Shown in pieces: positions 24,917 to 32,756 of a stretch of 64,000 bases of DNA; positions within the stretch are counted from its first letter, which is position 1; each line of letters begins with the position of its first letter. The translations under genes were made by a program, and so were the position numbers. The notes under the pieces are model-generated. The model saw only the letters and a list, made by a program, of their open reading frames with translations. It made no database searches and was not told the DNA's origin. Source of the DNA: JAEUOS01 sp965279115 (GTDB lineage: Bacteria; Pseudomonadota; Gammaproteobacteria; Burkholderiales; JAEUOS01); contig OZ257137.1 in the NCBI GenBank assembly GCA_965279115.1, positions 3,968,001 through 4,032,000 of the forward strand. Direction: 5' to 3'.

Positions 24917-25915
24917 CTATGTGGGGGTGAGGCGGGCGTCCGCCACAAGTTTCTTCCAGCCTTCCAGGTCGCTTTGCAGCACGCGCGAGAATTCGGCTGG
25001 CGTGGTGGGCACCGGTGCCGGGGCGTTCTGCTTTTGCTCGAAGAAGGCGATTGTGTCCGGCAGCACCAGCCACTGGTTCAAGAGAGCGTTGAGGCGCTGG
25101 ATGGCCGCCGCCGGCGTGCCGCTGCGCACGAACACGCCGTACCAGGAGGTCACATCGAACGGCACGCCTTGTTCATTGAGGGTGGGCACGTCCGGCAACT
25201 GCGGCAGGCGGGTTTGCGATGCCGTTGCGATGGCGCGCAGGCGGCCGCTTCGCACCAGGGCCACCGGCGTGGCGGAATCGATCCACGCGACCTCAACGTC
25301 GCCGGCCACCACGGCAGGGGCGATCTGCGCCACGGTCTTGTATGGCACATGCTCGATCTGCATGCCGGTGCGCGCCTTGATCATCTCCATGGTCAGGTGG
25401 CCGCCGGAGCCAATACCCCAGGAGCCGTAGCTCATCTTGCCGCCCTGGCGCGCTGCATGCGCGACGAGTTCCTTGAGGTTCTGCACAGGCAGCGCCGGGT
25501 TGGCGATCAGCAGGTTGCCGCCGCCGCCGCCGATGCGGCCGACAGGGGCAAAGTCGTTCATTGGGTCGTGCGACATCTTCGCCATCAGCAGGCGGTTGAC
25601 GAGGAAGGCGGCCGAGAACGACACCAGCAGCGAATGGCCGTCCGCAGGCGCGCGCAGCACCGCCTCATGGGCGACGATGCCGTTGGCGCCGGGCCGGTTT
25701 TCCACCACCACCGGCACACCGAGCTGGCGCGCAAGAAACTCGGCGAGCGGCCGCCCGAATATGTCCGAGCCGCCGCCCGCGCCGCTTGGCAGCACCAGGC
25801 GTACATCGCGTGATGGCCAGGCTTGCCCGCGAGCGATGGATGAAAGGCCGGCGATTGGCAGCGCAACCGATGCCGCCAGGATCGACCGGCGGCGCATGCA
25901 GGAAGGTGAAGTCAT
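24917..25915 (-). CDS. Bug/TctC-family periplasmic solute receptor
   Basis: 332-aa receptor with an Arg-rich start followed by a hydrophobic core (RRRSILAASVALPIAGLS), compatible with Tat or Sec export. Family hallmarks: WPSRDVRLVLPSGAGGGSDI, VVVENRPGANGIVAHEAV, SYGSWGIGSGGHLTMEMI and LPQLPDVPTLNEQGVPF. ATG 25915 follows AGGGAGA. It lies between an alpha/beta hydrolase (10 bp upstream) and an enoyl-CoA hydratase (10 bp downstream), all minus strand. No TctAB is nearby. Ligand unknown, presumably an organic acid or ester product used by this operon. Confidence 0.9.
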   Translation of the reverse strand: MTSPSCMRRRSILAASVALPIAGLSSIARGQAWPSRDVRLVLPSGAGGGSDIFGRPLAEFLARQLGVPVVVENRPGANGIVAHEAVLRAPADGHSLLVSFSAAFLVNRLLMAKMSHDPMNDFAPVGRIGGGGGNLLIANPALPVQNLKELVAHAARQGGKMSYGSWGIGSGGHLTMEMIKARTGMQIEHVPYKTVAQIAPAVVAGDVEVAWIDSATPVALVRSGRLRAIATASQTRLPQLPDVPTLNEQGVPFDVTSWYGVFVRSGTPAAAIQRLNALLNQWLVLPDTIAFFEQKQNAPAPVPTTPAEFSRVLQSDLEGWKKLVADARLTPT

Positions 25916-25925
25916 GGCATTCTCC

Positions 25926-26645
25926 CTAGCCGAGAAGCAGCGCGGTCAATTCATCCGGTGCGCTCATCATGGCGTTGTGCCCGGTCTTGATCTCCACGTA
26001 TTTCCAGGCCGGGTCGGCTTTCAGGCGCGGTTTCAAGCCGTTGAAGTCGGAATAGAAGGGCTCCACGCAGTCGATGTAGGTGCGCGGCAGTGCGGCGGCA
26101 CCGCGGCCTGCAGCCAGGTTGGGCAGGCGCAGGTAGGACTGGTAGCAGCCATAGGGATGCGGGCGCAGGCGCCGGTTGCCCCAGGCGATGTCCGCCGGGT
26201 CGGTCAGGCCGAACATGGCGGCATCCGGCGGCGGCATGAAGAGTCCGCCCGCCTTCTTCGCGGAGGCATGGCGCGCATCGGCGGCGGCGGGCAGGTTGAA
26301 GTCGCTCCAGCGGCTGCCATCCGCCGGCGCCAGCGCATCCAGGTAGACGAGGCTCGCGATCTTGCCACTGCCATCGAGCCGGTCCGCAGCGCCGGTGATG
26401 ATGAGCCCGCCGTAGGAGTGGCCCACCAGCACCACCTTGTCCAGTTCTTCAGCTTCGATGTGGCTCACCACGTCCTCGATGTGGGTATCCAGCGTGATCT
26501 GGCGCGAAAGCAGGTGGGCGTGCTCGCCCATGCCGGCCAAAGTCGGGGTGTGGACCTCGTGACCCTGCGCGCGCAGCCGGCTGGCAACGCGCGACCAGCA
26601 CCAGCCGCCGTGGTACGCGCCGTGGATCAGTACGAATGTGGTCAT
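25926..26645 (-). CDS. Alpha/beta-hydrolase (methylesterase/hydroxynitrile lyase-like)
   Basis: Soluble 239-aa alpha/beta hydrolase of the plant methylesterase/hydroxynitrile lyase-like branch, starting directly with strand and oxyanion motif (TTFVLIHGAYHGGWCW). The nucleophile elbow is GHSYGG and the C-terminal catalytic His lies in TGHNAMMSAPDE. The acidic member is probably in the region near IDCVEP. It would hydrolyse a small ester. The ATG overlaps the miaA stop by 4 bases (26642-26645), so it could be read through from miaA, an odd pairing of a core tRNA-modification gene with a catabolic esterase. Confidence 0.87.
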   Translation of the reverse strand: MTTFVLIHGAYHGGWCWSRVASRLRAQGHEVHTPTLAGMGEHAHLLSRQITLDTHIEDVVSHIEAEELDKVVLVGHSYGGLIITGAADRLDGSGKIASLVYLDALAPADGSRWSDFNLPAAADARHASAKKAGGLFMPPPDAAMFGLTDPADIAWGNRRLRPHPYGCYQSYLRLPNLAAGRGAAALPRTYIDCVEPFYSDFNGLKPRLKADPAWKYVEIKTGHNAMMSAPDELTALLLG

Positions 26646-27589
26646 GCCTGTGTCTCCTGGATGAATTGTTGTGCGATGGTAAGGGCTAGCTGCCGAAAAT
26701 CGTTATCCAGACAGTCTATGCGTGTCAGGCCGGTGAAGCTGCGCAGCCAGGTGATCTGGCGCTTGGCCAGCTGTCGGGTGGCAAAAATGCCGCGGTCGCG
26801 CAGTTCCCTGGCGGGCAGGAGGCCGTCCTGCATTTCCCACACCTGCCGGTAGCCGACGCAGCGCATCGAGGGCAGGGTAGCGGTCAGTCCGGCGTACCGG
26901 GCGCGCAGGTCCCGCACTTCCTCGACCAGCCCGTTCTCCAGCATGGCATCGAAGCGCGCGGCGATGCGTTGGTGCAGCACTGCGCGGTCCGAGGCGTCCA
27001 GCGCGATGCAGAGCATGTCGAAGGGCAGGGTGGCGGGCGCTACGCTGCGGTTGAGCAATTGCGACATCGGCGTGCCGGTGATGCGGAATATCTCCAGCGC
27101 ACGGCCTATGCGCTGGGCGTCGGTGGGTGCCAGGCGCGCGGCGGAGGGCGGGTCGATTTCGGCCAGGTCGGCGTGCAGCGCCGGCCAGCCGCGCGCGGCG
27201 GCCTCCGCCTCCACTTCGACACGCACTGCGGGGTCGGCCTGCGGCAGGTCATCCAGGCCCTCGCGCAGCGCCTTGAAATACAGCATGGTGCCGCCGGTGA
27301 TGATGGGCAAGCGGCCGCGGGCCAGGATGTCGGCCACGGCGGCCAGGGCGTCGCTACGAAAGCGTGCTGCCGAATAACTTTCGGTGGGCTCGATGATGTC
27401 GATCAGGTGGTGGGGCACGCCATCGCGCTCTGCCATGGAAGGCTTCGCGGTGCCGATGTCCATGCCGCGGTACACCAGCGCCGAATCCATCGACACCACT
27501 TCGCCGTCCAGCGCCTGTGCCAGCGCGATGGCAAGCCCGGTTTTGCCCGAGGCGGTGGGGCCGATGAGCGCGAGCGCGCGCGGTTTCAC
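26642..27589 (-). CDS. miaA: tRNA dimethylallyltransferase MiaA
   Basis: Transfers the dimethylallyl group to A37 of tRNAs reading UNN codons. P-loop GPTASGKTGLA (residues 10-20), the substrate/tRNA segment MDSALVYRGMDIGTAKP, HHLIDIIEPTESYSAARF and GGTMLYFKALREGLDDLP are all diagnostic; the C-terminal part keeps RQLAKRQITWLR. Length 315 aa is normal. It lies 15 bp downstream of mutL in the same direction, the common mutL-miaA order of proteobacteria, and overlaps the following esterase gene by 4 bases. Identification is secure. Confidence 0.98.
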   Translation of the reverse strand: MKPRALALIGPTASGKTGLAIALAQALDGEVVSMDSALVYRGMDIGTAKPSMAERDGVPHHLIDIIEPTESYSAARFRSDALAAVADILARGRLPIITGGTMLYFKALREGLDDLPQADPAVRVEVEAEAAARGWPALHADLAEIDPPSAARLAPTDAQRIGRALEIFRITGTPMSQLLNRSVAPATLPFDMLCIALDASDRAVLHQRIAARFDAMLENGLVEEVRDLRARYAGLTATLPSMRCVGYRQVWEMQDGLLPARELRDRGIFATRQLAKRQITWLRSFTGLTRIDCLDNDFRQLALTIAQQFIQETQA

Positions 27590-27604
27590 AAAGGCGGCGG
27601 GGCG

Positions 27605-29446
27605 CTAGCGGCCGCGCAGGAACAGCCGGTCCAGATCCGACAGCGCGAACTGGTACCAGGTGGGGCGGCCGTGGTTGCACTGGCCGCTCTTTTCAGTTTC
27701 TTCCATCTGGCGCAACAGCGCGTCCATTTCCGCCAGCGACAGCCGGCGGTTGGCGCGCACCGCGGCGTGGCAGGCCATGGTGGAGAGCAGTTCGTCGCGG
27801 TGGCGCGTCAACACTTCTCCGGAGCCGAATTCCTGCAGCTCCTTCAACACGTCGCGCGCCAGTGCCTTGACGTCGGCGTCGGCCAGCAGTGCCGGCACCG
27901 AGCGCACCGCCAGGCTGGTCTCGGAGAGCGGCGTGATCTCGAAACCCAGGCGTTCCAGTGCATCCGCATAGTCGCTCGCGGTGGCCACCTCGATACGCTC
28001 GGCGTTGAAGGCCACCGGGATCAGCAACGGCTGCGCGGGGATGTGCTCGCCATCCAGATCGTTCTTGAACGACTCGTAGAGGATGCGTTCGTGCGCCGCG
28101 TGCATGTCCACCACCACCAGTCCAGCCTGGTTCTGCGCCAGGATGTAGATGCCGTGCAATTGCGCCACCGCGTGGCCCAGCGGCGTGTCACCGTCCGGCA
28201 AGGGGGCCGGCACGTACGAAGGTGCCGGCGCTTCCATCGCCCGGCTGGTGGCGCCGGCGGCGGAAAACATGGCGAAATAGGCCGCCTGCGATTGCGGCTG
28301 ACCGGCCGGCGGCGCGGCGCGGAACAGGCTCATCGGCGTGGGGGTGAAGGGGGTGGGCGCGCGCAGAGGGTCGACGCCCGCACCGGCTAGGGCGGCGGGC
28401 GCGCCGGAGGCCGCATTCGCCATCGGCACCGGCGCATCGGCGGCGCTGGCGGCAAGCGCCGCGGCCACCGCGCGCATCACAAACTGGTGGATGCCCTGCG
28501 ACTCCCGAAACCGCACCTCGATCTTGGCCGGATGCACGTTCACATCCACGCCGGAAGGCGGCAGGGTGATGAAAAGCGCATAGGCGGGCTGGCGGTCGCC
28601 ATGCAGCACGTCCGCATAGGCGGCGCGTACCGCGTGCTGCAACACCTTGTCGCGCACGAAGCGGCCGTTGACAAAAAAGTACTGGGCATCGCGCGAGGCG
28701 CGCGCCTGCGCCGGGTCGCCGATCATGCCGATGATGCCGATCGGCCCGGCCTGCGCCTCCACCATGCGCGCGCCGCTGGCGAATTCCTCGCCCAGCACAT
28801 GGGTGATGCGCTGCTTCAGTGTTTCGGCCTTGAGGTGCTGCGCCACCCGGCCGTTGTGGGTAAGAGTGAAGCTCACCTCCGGGCGCGACAGGGCAATGCG
28901 CTTGAGCGCCTCGCTGCAATGGGCAAACTCGGTGGCCTCGCTTTTCAGGAACTTGCGCCGCGCCGGTACCTGGCCGAACAGTTCCGCCACCTCGATCACG
29001 GTGCCCTCGCCCAGCGCGGCAGGCGCCGGGTCGGACTTGCCACCGGCCAGCGCAAAGGCATGCGGCGCACCGCGCGCCCGGCTGGTGAGCGTCAGGTCGG
29101 CCACCGAGGCGATGGAGGCCAGCGCCTCGCCACGAAAGCCCAGCGAGGCGACGTTTTCCAGGTCGTCCAGCGAGGCGATCTTGGAGGTGGCATGACGCGT
29201 CAGTGCGGGGCCCAGGTCGTCGCGCGGGATGCCGTGACCGTCGTCGGAAATGCGCAGGCGCTTGACGCCGCCCGCGTCCAGGCGGATGTCCACCGCGGTG
29301 GCACCGGCGTCGAGCGCGTTTTCCAGCAGCTCCTTCAATACCGAGGCCGGGCGTTCCACCACTTCGCCGGCGGCGATCTGGCTGATCAGGGTGTCGGGCA
29401 GCAGGCGGATCGGCCTGGGACCAGCGCTTTCAGGTACGGCATTCAT
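27605..29446 (-). CDS. mutL: DNA mismatch repair protein MutL
   Basis: Mismatch-repair ATPase of 613 aa. The GHKL ATPase domain carries the motifs ELLENALDAGA, SDDGHGIPRDDL and LGFRGEALASIASV; a DNA-binding and transducer domain includes FFVNGRFVRDKVL and PPSGVDVNVHPAKIEVRF. A Pro/Ala-rich linker lies near residues 330-420, and the C-terminal dimerisation domain includes DMHAAHERILYE and ACHAAVRANRRLSLAEM. The endonuclease motif DQHAxxERxxYE has Met for Gln (DMHAAHERILYE), while a HGRP motif appears near the C-terminus (CNHGRPTWYQ). mutL-miaA order is conserved. It is divergent from dedA with 50 bp between starts. Confidence 0.97.
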   Translation of the reverse strand: MNAVPESAGPRPIRLLPDTLISQIAAGEVVERPASVLKELLENALDAGATAVDIRLDAGGVKRLRISDDGHGIPRDDLGPALTRHATSKIASLDDLENVASLGFRGEALASIASVADLTLTSRARGAPHAFALAGGKSDPAPAALGEGTVIEVAELFGQVPARRKFLKSEATEFAHCSEALKRIALSRPEVSFTLTHNGRVAQHLKAETLKQRITHVLGEEFASGARMVEAQAGPIGIIGMIGDPAQARASRDAQYFFVNGRFVRDKVLQHAVRAAYADVLHGDRQPAYALFITLPPSGVDVNVHPAKIEVRFRESQGIHQFVMRAVAAALAASAADAPVPMANAASGAPAALAGAGVDPLRAPTPFTPTPMSLFRAAPPAGQPQSQAAYFAMFSAAGATSRAMEAPAPSYVPAPLPDGDTPLGHAVAQLHGIYILAQNQAGLVVVDMHAAHERILYESFKNDLDGEHIPAQPLLIPVAFNAERIEVATASDYADALERLGFEITPLSETSLAVRSVPALLADADVKALARDVLKELQEFGSGEVLTRHRDELLSTMACHAAVRANRRLSLAEMDALLRQMEETEKSGQCNHGRPTWYQFALSDLDRLFLRGR

Positions 29447-29496
29447 CAGGAAATTATAGACCTCGGGTATGATGCGCCCGCCCTCGAAGGAACCCC

Positions 29497-30153
29497 ATGG
29501 ACCTGATTCTCGCGCTCATCGATTTCATCCTGCATATCGACGCCCACCTGGCGGAACTGATCCGCGACTACGGCGCGTGGATCTACGGCATCCTGTTCGC
29601 CATCATCTTCGTCGAGACCGGGCTGGTGGTCATGCCTTTCCTGCCCGGCGATTCGCTGCTGTTCGTCGCCGGCGCCTTCGCCGCCAAGGGCGACATGAAC
29701 GTGGCTTCCGTAATCGTGCTGCTGTCGGTGGCGGCCATTCTCGGCGACGCACTCAATTATTCGATCGGGCGCTATTTCGGCGACAAGGTCTTCACCTGGG
29801 AGGATTCGCGCTGGTTCAACAAGCGCCTGTTCGACAAGACCCACGCCTTTTATGAAAAGCATGGCGGCAAGACCATCGTGATCGCGCGCTTCCTGCCCTT
29901 TCTGCGCACCTTCGCACCCTTTGTGGCCGGGGCCGCGCGCATGACCTACAGCCGCTTCGCGCTCTACAACGTGTCGGGCGGCATTTTCTGGGTGGCCTCC
30001 CTCACCATCGCGGGCTACCTGTTCGGCAACATCCCGTGGGTGAGCCAGAACCTCACCAAGATCATCATCGCGCTGATCGTCATCCCGGGCCTGCCGACGG
30101 TCTACGTGGTGGTACGGGAATGGCTGGCCAGCCGGCGCGCGAAGCGCACATAG
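29497..30153 (+). CDS. DedA-family inner-membrane protein
   Basis: Polytopic inner-membrane protein of the DedA (VTT domain) family, linked to lipid-carrier flipping, membrane potential and envelope integrity. 218 aa with about five hydrophobic segments. Diagnostic residues are FVETGLVVMPFLPGDSLLFV, the GDALNYSIGRYFGDKV segment and ARFLPFLRTFAPFVAGAARM. The C-terminus is basic. It is convergent with argD; a perfect 10-bp hairpin lies between them. The precise paralogue cannot be named from this sequence alone. Confidence 0.94.
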   Translation: MDLILALIDFILHIDAHLAELIRDYGAWIYGILFAIIFVETGLVVMPFLPGDSLLFVAGAFAAKGDMNVASVIVLLSVAAILGDALNYSIGRYFGDKVFTWEDSRWFNKRLFDKTHAFYEKHGGKTIVIARFLPFLRTFAPFVAGAARMTYSRFALYNVSGGIFWVASLTIAGYLFGNIPWVSQNLTKIIIALIVIPGLPTVYVVVREWLASRRAKRT

Positions 30154-30181
30154 CCGCGACCCTTCGGAAATACCCATGAAA

Positions 30182-30205
30182 AAGGGCGGCCGCATGGCCG
30201 CCCTT
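30182..30205 (-). terminator. Intrinsic terminator between argD and dedA
   Basis: Perfect 10-bp stem AAGGGCGGCC with a 4-base GCAT loop, placed between the convergent genes dedA and argD. On the minus strand the stem is followed by a run of T, so it terminates argD. On the plus strand the tail is TTCGTT, so it may also stop dedA transcription less efficiently. Confidence 0.85.
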
Positions 30206-30223
30206 CGTTATTGCGCCAGGCGT

Positions 30224-31435
30224 TTACTTGCGAGCCAGCCCGATGGCGATGCGTAGCCCGTCGATCATGAGGTCGATCTCCTCGATCGTCACGTTCAGGG
30301 CAGGCATGAAGCGCAGCACCGCCGGGCGCGGCGAGTTGAGCAGCAGGCCGCGGTTGGTCCAGCCGGGCTGGTCGGCCATGTTGTCGCGCGCCACCGTGAC
30401 GACCTTGGCGCCAATCTCGGCCTTGAGTTCGAGGGCGCGCAACAGGCCCACGCCACGCTCGTCGCCCAGGTCCAGTTCTTTCGAAAGCGCCGTCAGGCGG
30501 CTGCTCAGATGCGCGCCGGCCTTGACCACATGGGCGAGGAACTCCGGCTTGGCAACCGCACCCATCACCGCCAGACCCACCGCGCACATCAGCGGGTTGC
30601 CGTTGTAGGTGCCGCCCTGGTCGCCGTGCTCGAACACCGCCGCCGATTCCTTGGCCAGCAATGCCGCCAGCGGCACTCCGCCGCCGATGCCCTTGCCGAG
30701 CGTCATGATGTCGGGCTCCACACCATAGTGCTGGTAGCCGAACAGGGTGCCGAGGCGGCCGACGCCGGTCTGCACCTCGTCGCAAATGAGCAGCAGCTTG
30801 TGCTTGTTGCACAAGTCGCGCAGGCCCTGCATGAACGCCTGCGTCGCGGGGTTGACGCCGCCTTCACCCTGTACAGGCTCAAGCATGATGCCGACGGTCT
30901 TGTCGTTGATCAGCGCTTCCACCGAGGCCAGGTCGTTCAACGTGGCCTTCGGGAAGCCCGGCACCTGCGGCGCGAACATGGTGTCCCAGCCCGGCTTGCC
31001 GGAGGCCGACATGGTGGCGATGGTGCGGCCATGGAAGCTGCCCACGGTGGTGATGATCTCGTAGGCGCCGTTCTTGTACTTCTTGCCCCACTTGCGCGCC
31101 AGCTTGATCGCGCCCTCGTTGGCCTCGGCGCCGGTGTTGGCGAAGAACACGCGCTGGAAGCATGACTTGGTCGTCAGGAGCTTCGCCAGTTCAAGGGAAG
31201 GCAGGTTGTAGAAGGCCGGGCTGGGCGTCACCAGGCGCGGCGCCTGGGCGGCCAGCGCCTCGGTGATTTCCTTGGGCGAATGGCCCAGCGCGTTGACCGC
31301 CCAGCCCTGCACGAAGTCCAGGTAGGTGCGGCCGTTGTGGTCGGTGAGCCACGAGCCGTGGCCCTCGGTGAATACGAGTTCCGGCCGCGAGGTGATGTCC
31401 ATCAGCGCGGAGATGGGGAGATCCTTGAAGTTCAT
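30224..31435 (-). CDS. argD: Acetylornithine/ornithine-type aminotransferase ArgD
   Basis: PLP-dependent class-III aminotransferase (403 aa) that forms N-acetylornithine in arginine synthesis and can serve in lysine synthesis. Features are HGSWLTDHNGRTYLDFVQGW, FANTGAEANEGAIKLARKWG, FHGRTIATM, LEPVQGEGG, ICDEVQTGVGR and the PLP lysine in TLGKGIGGGVPLAA. ATG 31435 has AAAGGAA 6 bases upstream; the frame remains open far upstream but without homologous sequence. A terminator hairpin and an Arg-rich leader ORF lie just upstream, suggesting control by arginine supply. The acetylornithine role is preferred because of this leader; other omega-aminotransferase roles are less likely. Confidence 0.9.
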   Translation of the reverse strand: MNFKDLPISALMDITSRPELVFTEGHGSWLTDHNGRTYLDFVQGWAVNALGHSPKEITEALAAQAPRLVTPSPAFYNLPSLELAKLLTTKSCFQRVFFANTGAEANEGAIKLARKWGKKYKNGAYEIITTVGSFHGRTIATMSASGKPGWDTMFAPQVPGFPKATLNDLASVEALINDKTVGIMLEPVQGEGGVNPATQAFMQGLRDLCNKHKLLLICDEVQTGVGRLGTLFGYQHYGVEPDIMTLGKGIGGGVPLAALLAKESAAVFEHGDQGGTYNGNPLMCAVGLAVMGAVAKPEFLAHVVKAGAHLSSRLTALSKELDLGDERGVGLLRALELKAEIGAKVVTVARDNMADQPGWTNRGLLLNSPRPAVLRFMPALNVTIEEIDLMIDGLRIAIGLARK

Positions 31436-31471
31436 CGCATGTTCCTTTGGCAAAGTGGCCGCAATGTTAAG

Positions 31472-31530
31472 ACAAAAACAAAAAGCCGCGCTCTCGGGCG
31501 CGGCTTGGAGAAAAATCCGGGGTGCCGGAT
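31472..31530 (-). promoter_or_regulatory. Candidate attenuator: pause hairpin and terminator upstream of argD
   Basis: Read on the minus strand, a 6-bp hairpin (ATCCGG/CCGGAT, 31530-31515) is followed by a 9-bp perfect stem (AAGCCGCGC/GCGCGGCTT, 31506-31483, six-base loop) and then a T-rich tract to about 31472. It is a strong intrinsic terminator placed 37 bases before the argD start, inside its leader. A GGCGCG stretch inside the upstream leader ORF (31551-31546) can pair with CGCGCC of the terminator's first arm (31502-31497), giving a possible antiterminator. Confidence 0.7.
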
Positions 31531-31532
31531 CG

Positions 31533-31598
31533 TCATCGTCGTGCGCGCGCCTCTCGCGGGAGATAGGGGCGACGTCGGATGATCGAGGCGGTGAACAT
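31533..31598 (-). CDS. Arg-rich leader peptide of argD (21 aa)
   Basis: Short ORF ending 26 bases before the terminator stem upstream of argD. It begins MFTASIIRRRPYL and has seven Arg in 21 codons: three in a row at positions 8-10, then 15, 18, 20 and 21. Four of the seven use CGA, normally rare in GC-rich genomes. Its ATG lies 6 bases after a -10-like hexamer, so the transcript probably starts at or beside the AUG (leaderless). Leaderless attenuation peptides are known, for example the trp leader of Sinorhizobium. Ribosome stalling at codons 8-10 would leave codons 16-18 free to pair with the terminator arm and favour argD expression. No translation data are available. Confidence 0.65.
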   Translation of the reverse strand: MFTASIIRRRPYLPREARARR

Positions 31599-31604
31599 GG
31601 ATCC

Positions 31605-31633
31605 ATTTTGCGGCGGGTGCAGGTGGGCGTCAA
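31605..31633 (-). promoter_or_regulatory. Predicted sigma-70 promoter of the argD leader
   Basis: On the minus strand, TTGACG (31633-31628) and CAAAAT (31610-31605) are separated by exactly 17 bases; they match the consensus at 5 of 6 and 4 of 6 positions. Expected transcription start is about 31598, the first base of the leader ORF. The 316-bp gap between argD and the next gene is thus largely accounted for by palindrome, promoter, leader ORF and attenuator. Confidence 0.6.
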
Positions 31634-31636
31634 CCG

Positions 31637-31658
31637 CATGTTGTGGGTACACAACATG
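31637..31658. promoter_or_regulatory. Perfect 9-bp palindrome, candidate operator
   Basis: Arms CATGTTGTG and CACAACATG around a four-base GGTA centre. It ends 3 bases before the -35 element of the argD leader promoter, and lies about 95 bp upstream of the divergent Bug receptor gene. The TTGTG...CACAA form resembles operators of GntR/FadR-type dimers, but no such regulator gene is in the window. Confidence 0.55.
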
Positions 31659-31751
31659 GCGGGGCGGTCATGCAACCCCGCGAAGGCGCTACCATGCAGG
31701 ACTGAACGAATCGCCTGCGCCAGACGGGTGAACCACACAATGGGAGACCGC

Positions 31752-32726
31752 ATGACCACGACCAATTTGAAGCGCACGGCGCTGTGCGCACTGTTGCTAT
31801 CCGCATCGGCCGCCTGGGCGCAGGTGGCGGGCTACCCCGCCCAGCCGGTACGCCTGATCGCGACCTTTCCGCCCGGCGGCAGTGTCGACGTGGTGGCGCG
31901 CATCCTGGGGCCGAAGCTGGCCGAAAGCCTCGGCCAGCCGGTGGTGGTCGAGAACCGCTCCGGTGCTGGTGGCAATATCGGTACCGAACAGGCGGCGCGT
32001 TCGCGCCCGGATGGCCACACGCTGCTCATCCACACCATTCCGCTGGTGGCCAATACCTTCCTGTATTCGCGCATGCCCTACGACGCGCTGGCCGATTTCG
32101 TGCCGGTGGCGTGGTTGTCATCGTCGCCTTCGCTGGTGGTGGTGCATCCGTCGGAGTCGGCGCGCACCCTGGGTGAATTGCTGCAGCAGATTCGCGCCAA
32201 ACCCGGGGCGCTCAACTACGCCGCTTCCGGCACCGGCACCAACCCGCATATCGCCGGCGAGTTGTTCAACATGCTGGCCAATACCGACATGATGGTCATC
32301 CAGTTCAAGGGCGGCGGGCCGGCCCTCCTGGGCATGATCGGCGGCGAGGTCGGGATCGGTTTTCCCAACATCTCCGAGGTGATGCCGCATGTGGTCTCCG
32401 GAAAGTTGCGCCCGCTGGCGATCACCAGCCAGCGCCGCTCGAGCGCGCTGCCGAATGTGCCGACAGTGGCAGAGGCGGGCGTGCCCGGCTATGAGTTCAT
32501 CACCTGGCACGGCATCCTGGCGCCCAAGGGCACGCCGGAGGCGATCGTCAACCTCCTCAATGACAGGTTGCGGAACATCCTGCGCACACCCGAGATCACG
32601 GCGCGCTTCAACCAGATCGGCCTGGATGTAGTGGCCAGCACACCGGCGGAGTTCGGCGCGCACCTGAAGAGCGAAACCGAAAAATGGGGGCGCGTCATCA
32701 AGGAGCGGCGCATTCGTGCCGATTGA
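31752..32726 (+). CDS. Bug/TctC-family periplasmic solute receptor
   Basis: Third orphan Bug receptor of the window, 324 aa. The ATG at 31752 follows GGGAG by 5 bases; in-frame codons upstream belong to the argD antisense region. Signal peptide about residues 1-24 (LKRTALCALLLSASAAWAQ). Family features: YPAQPVRLIATFPPGGSVDV, VVVENRSGAGGNIGTEQAAR, YAASGTGTNPHIAGELF and LPNVPTVAEAGVPGYEF. It is divergent from argD, with a palindrome between them. The next gene (HAD-like) follows by 30 bp. Ligand unknown; no TctAB partner. Confidence 0.92.
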   Translation: MTTTNLKRTALCALLLSASAAWAQVAGYPAQPVRLIATFPPGGSVDVVARILGPKLAESLGQPVVVENRSGAGGNIGTEQAARSRPDGHTLLIHTIPLVANTFLYSRMPYDALADFVPVAWLSSSPSLVVVHPSESARTLGELLQQIRAKPGALNYAASGTGTNPHIAGELFNMLANTDMMVIQFKGGGPALLGMIGGEVGIGFPNISEVMPHVVSGKLRPLAITSQRRSSALPNVPTVAEAGVPGYEFITWHGILAPKGTPEAIVNLLNDRLRNILRTPEITARFNQIGLDVVASTPAEFGAHLKSETEKWGRVIKERRIRAD

Positions 32727-32756
32727 GCGCCCGGTCGCGCATTCCGCAACGCCCGC

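Noticed and set aside
31436..31777. In-frame N-terminal extension of argD
   Set aside because: The frame is open but would translate through the terminator hairpin and has no aminotransferase similarity; the ATG at 31435 has a good ribosome binding site.
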